From: Actinomadura atramentaria DSM 43919
GTDB lineage: Bacteria > Actinomycetota > Actinomycetes > Streptosporangiales > Streptosporangiaceae
Length of the DNA stretch: 64,000 nucleotides
Direction: 5' to 3'
NCBI RefSeq assembly: GCF_000381885.1
Contig: NZ_KB907212.1
Coordinates: 1-64,000 of the forward strand
Shown here: one piece after another, positions 61,598-64,000 of the stretch
Layout: each line of letters opens with the position of its first letter
How positions within the stretch are numbered: the stretch's first letter is position 1
Notes under the pieces: model-generated
The model's database searches: none
Told to the model about the DNA's origin: nothing
The model's input: the letters and a program-made list of their open reading frames with translations, nothing else
Translations under genes and position numbers: made by a program

Positions 61598-64000
61598 ATG
61601 AGCGTGACCGATCTCGGCTCGCAGGAGCAGGAGTTCGAGCGCACCCCGCCGCACGACATCACCGCCGAGCAGGGCGTGCTCGGCGGCATGCTGCTGTCCC
61701 AGGACGCCATCGCCGAGGTGGTGGAGATCCTGCGGACGGCCGACTTCTACCGGCCGGCGCACCAGTTGCTCTTCGACGCCGTCCTGGACCTGTACGGCCG
61801 GGGCGAGCCCGCCGACGCGGTGACGGTCGCGGGCGAGCTGACCAAGCGCGGTGAGATCGGGCGGGTCGGCGGCGCGCCGTACCTGCACACGCTGATCTCG
61901 TCAGTCCCGACGGCGGCGAACGCGGGCTACTACGCCAAGATCGTCCGCGAGCGGTCGGTGCTGCGCAAACTGGTCGAGACGGGCACCCGGATCGTCCAGA
62001 TGGGCTACGCGGCGGACGGCGCCGACGCCGACGAGGTCTTGGACCGCGCGCAGGCCGAGGTCTTCGCCATCGCCGAGAAGCGCTCCGGCGAGGATTATCT
62101 GCCGCTCAGCGAGATCATGCCCGACGCGCTGGACGAGATCGAGGCGATCGGCAGCCGGGGCGGGCAGATGACCGGCGTCCCCACCGGCTTCGCCGACCTC
62201 GACTCGCTGACCAACGGGCTGCACTCCGGGCAGATGATCGTCGTCGCGGCGCGGCCCGCGATGGGCAAGGCCCTCGCGCTGGACACGCCGCTGCCGACGC
62301 CCGGCGGCTGGACGACGATGGGCGCGGTCCGCGTCGGGGACCATCTGATCGGCGCGGACGGACGGCCGACGCGGGTCGTCGCGGCGACCGAGGTCATGGC
62401 GGGGCGGCCGTGCTACGAGGTCGAGTTCTCCGACGGCGAGCGGATCATCGCGGACGCCGAGCACCAGTGGCGGACGGTCGCGTCCGCCCGCCCGGCCGCG
62501 CCGTCGCGGAAAGCCGCGCGCGCGGGCGCGCCGGAACCACGCGGCGACCGCGCCCTCCGGCGGCCCGCACACACAGGCCGCACCGGAAACGCCCACGGCG
62601 CCACGCACCACCGCCCGGCCGCGATGACGCCCCTGCGAACCATCGCGACGGACGCGCGGACCAGGCACGCGGAGGTCGACGCGCACTTCCGCGCTGAGTC
62701 GGCGGCGCTCATGGGGGTCATCGCGGCGGACGCACAGGCCGAGCGCGCGGGCGCTGGCGCGCATGTCCGCGCGGAACTTGCGCGAACCATCGCGGCGGAC
62801 GTGTGGGCCAGGCGCGTGGAGGTCGACGCGCATCTTCGGGCAAACGCGGTGACCACCGTGCAAGCCGTCGTGGCGAATCTGCAAGCCGGGCGTGCGGAGG
62901 CCGACGCGCATACCCGCGCAAATGCGGTGACCACCGTGCAAGCCGTCGCGGCGGACGTGCGGGCCGGGCGCGTGGAAGTCGGCGCGCACGTCCGCGCGGA
63001 ATCCGCACGGGCCGGGCGCTTGGAGGTTGGCGGGCGCGTCGGCGTGGAGTCGGTGACCACCACGCGGGCCATCGCGGCGGATCTGCGGGCCGGGGTGCGG
63101 CACGCGGTCGTGGACGGGCGGGCGTTCGAGCTGCCGCGCGTCCCGCTGGGCGAGGACCCGTACGCGCTCGGGGTGCGGCTGGCCGCGCGGGCGGCCGGGC
63201 GGGTGCCGGTCGAGTGTCTGCGGGCCTCGCGGGAGCAGCGCGCGGCGCTGCTGCGCGGGCTGCTCGGCGGGGCGGACGTGTTCACCTGCGCGGATCGCGC
63301 GCTGGCGGAGGACGTCCGGGAGCTGGCGCTGGGTCTTGGTCGCCGCGTCGTCGTGGCCGCCGCGCCCGGCGGGTTCCGGGTGGCGGTCGCGGCGGGGCGC
63401 GGCGTGCGGACGATCACGGCGGTGCGGCCCGTCCCGAGCGTGCCGGTGCGCTGCGTCCAGGTCGACAACGCCGACCACATGTACCTTGCGGGCCGCTCCT
63501 GCGTCCCGACGCACAATTCCACGCTCGCGCTCGACTTCGCCCGCGCCGCGTCGATCAGGCACGGCCTGACCTCGGCGTTTTTCAGCCTGGAGATGGGCCG
63601 CAACGAGATCACGATGCGCCTGCTGTCCGCCGAGGCGCGGGTGGCGCTGCACGCGATGCGGTCCGGCACGATGCAGGACGAGGACTGGACGCGCCTCGCC
63701 CGCCGGATGAGCGAGGTCGCCGAGGCGCCGCTGTTCATCGACGACTCCCCGAACATGTCGATGATGGAGATCCGCGCGAAGTGCCGCCGCCTGAAGCAGC
63801 AGCACGACCTGCGCCTGGTGATCATCGACTATCTGCAGCTCATGTCGTCGGGCAAGCGGGTGGAGTCGCGGCAGGTCGAGGTATCGGAGTTCTCCCGGTC
63901 GCTGAAGCTGCTGGCGAAGGAGCTGGGCGTGCCGGTCATCGCGCTGTCGCAGCTCAACCGCGGCCCCGAGCAGCGGACGGACAAGAAGCCGATGGTGTCG
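61598..64000 (+). CDS. dnaB: Replicative DNA helicase DnaB, intein-containing, 3' end outside window
   Basis: 801 codons to the window edge, open at the 3' end; ATG 61598 after GAGGGGG. The extein N-domain (PPHDITAEQGVLGGMLLSQD, FYRPAHQLLFDAVLDLYGRG) and linker lead to the RecA-like domain at MTGVPTGFADLDSLTNGLHS. The P-loop ARPAMGK|STLALDFARA is interrupted after Lys by a 416-residue intein (codons 225-640). After it come FFSLEMGRNEITMRLLSAEA, IDDSPNMSMMEIRAKCRRLK and VIIDYLQLMSSGKR (Walker B). The spliced product would be a normal hexameric replication-fork helicase. Downstream of rplI as in M. tuberculosis. Confidence 0.97.
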   Translation, partial: MSVTDLGSQEQEFERTPPHDITAEQGVLGGMLLSQDAIAEVVEILRTADFYRPAHQLLFDAVLDLYGRGEPADAVTVAGELTKRGEIGRVGGAPYLHTLISSVPTAANAGYYAKIVRERSVLRKLVETGTRIVQMGYAADGADADEVLDRAQAEVFAIAEKRSGEDYLPLSEIMPDALDEIEAIGSRGGQMTGVPTGFADLDSLTNGLHSGQMIVVAARPAMGKALALDTPLPTPGGWTTMGAVRVGDHLIGADGRPTRVVAATEVMAGRPCYEVEFSDGERIIADAEHQWRTVASARPAAPSRKAARAGAPEPRGDRALRRPAHTGRTGNAHGATHHRPAAMTPLRTIATDARTRHAEVDAHFRAESAALMGVIAADAQAERAGAGAHVRAELARTIAADVWARRVEVDAHLRANAVTTVQAVVANLQAGRAEADAHTRANAVTTVQAVAADVRAGRVEVGAHVRAESARAGRLEVGGRVGVESVTTTRAIAADLRAGVRHAVVDGRAFELPRVPLGEDPYALGVRLAARAAGRVPVECLRASREQRAALLRGLLGGADVFTCADRALAEDVRELALGLGRRVVVAAAPGGFRVAVAAGRGVRTITAVRPVPSVPVRCVQVDNADHMYLAGRSCVPTHNSTLALDFARAASIRHGLTSAFFSLEMGRNEITMRLLSAEARVALHAMRSGTMQDEDWTRLARRMSEVAEAPLFIDDSPNMSMMEIRAKCRRLKQQHDLRLVIIDYLQLMSSGKRVESRQVEVSEFSRSLKLLAKELGVPVIALSQLNRGPEQRTDKKPMVS
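62270..63517 (+). other. DnaB intein, class 3-like, endonuclease degenerate
   Basis: 416 residues inserted between Lys and Ser of the DnaB P-loop. It starts ALALDTPLPTPGGWTTMGAV (Ala1 instead of Cys/Ser), has block B FSDGERIIADAEHQW with Trp67 after the His, block F VRCVQVDNADHMYLAG with Cys395, and ends CVPTHN with Thr414, His415 and Asn416, followed by Ser+1. Ala1 together with Trp/Cys/Thr at these places is the WCT set of class 3 inteins, which begin splicing with the block F Cys. The endonuclease region (about 290-360) retains DPYALG, ECLRASREQRAALLRGLL and LAEDVRELALGLG, but its LAGLIDADG acidic residues are gone, so homing is unlikely while splicing should still work. Confidence 0.88.
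62638..63108 (+). repeat. In-frame peptide repeats inside the intein
   Basis: About six and a half imperfect copies of a 69-78 base unit coding for (T/A)IAADxxAxRxEVDAHxRAExA, at intein residues about 124-280. The fullest copies include TIAADVWARRVEVDAHLRAN and AVAADVRAGRVEVGAHVRAE, and copies 3 and 4 end in NAVTTVQ. The unit lies where ordinary DnaB inteins have a single TTxEIAxTLR-type segment before the endonuclease, suggesting expansion of that segment. Confidence 0.85.

Noticed and set aside
62638..63108. Possible CRISPR-like repeat array
   Set aside because: The repeats are imperfect, contiguous without unique spacers, keep the reading frame of dnaB and encode a recognisable intein segment.

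Overview
The window is very GC-rich actinobacterial chromosome with dense genes, strong third-position G/C bias and many GTG starts. Gene order closely follows the origin-proximal stretch known from Mycobacterium tuberculosis (cwsA-ppiA-crgA-trpG-pknB-pknA-pbpA-rodA-pstP-fhaB-fhaA, then ino1-padR-ponA-GT87-rpsF-ssb-rpsR-rplI-dnaB). The DLW-39 peptide gene beside tRNA-Ala, the class E sortase and the style of the intergenic DNA suggest Streptosporangiales, perhaps an Actinomadura-like genome. The order is inference; the high-GC actinobacterial assignment is secure. No 16S or other taxonomic marker is present.

Layout. 1-2500 has no convincing gene: a heptamer array at the extreme edge, an oriC-like cluster of DnaA boxes (about 950-1380) and degenerate DNA. 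2.5-5.8 kb carries an SOS-box small gene, an AraC regulator, an EamA transporter and the DLW-39 peptide, followed by tRNA-Ala. 6.0-7.7 kb is a divergent quinone oxidoreductase/TetR pair. 7.8-12.2 kb is a three-gene signalling or conflict cassette: a Crp/Fnr regulator, a nucleotide-cyclase-fold protein and a P-loop STAND-like protein. The last two carry the same short amyloid-like motif, at the C-terminus of one and the N-terminus of the other. 12.2-19 kb holds a CBS/SLC13-ArsB transporter pair, a NarL-type two-component system, a DEAD-box helicase and a hexapeptide acyltransferase.

19.2-33 kb is the conserved growth and division block: CwsA-like protein, cyclophilin, rhomboid protease, CrgA, sortase, glutamine amidotransferase, then a tightly coupled leftward operon fhaA-fhaB-pstP-rodA-pbpA-pknA-pknB. 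This couples Ser/Thr phosphorylation and FHA recognition to the SEDS/PBP elongation machinery. tRNA-Leu(CAG) follows. 33-40 kb is accessory: dapA paralogue, OmpR-type two-component system, L,D-transpeptidase, a remnant of a Ser/Thr kinase and an oligopeptide-binding lipoprotein.

40.3-50.7 kb holds ino1 and its PadR neighbour, two tandem class A penicillin-binding proteins with collagen-like cytoplasmic tails, and a GT87 mannosyltransferase-like protein. 50.8-56.2 kb has a D,D-carboxypeptidase, a MerR/TipA-like regulator, a secreted RNase with its barstar inhibitor, and an endonuclease IV. 56.3-58.0 kb is rpsF-ssb-rpsR-rplI, followed by a Tat-exported amidase, a short SOS-box remnant of a DUF222-type gene and a MATE exporter.

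The window ends inside dnaB, whose P-loop is split by a class 3-type intein (Ala at position 1). The intein's homing endonuclease is decayed and an in-frame peptide repeat has expanded inside it. A recurring theme is short degenerate GC-rich direct repeats in the intergenic gaps (3.6-4.1, 37.6-37.8, 42.4-42.5 and 59.1-59.5 kb).
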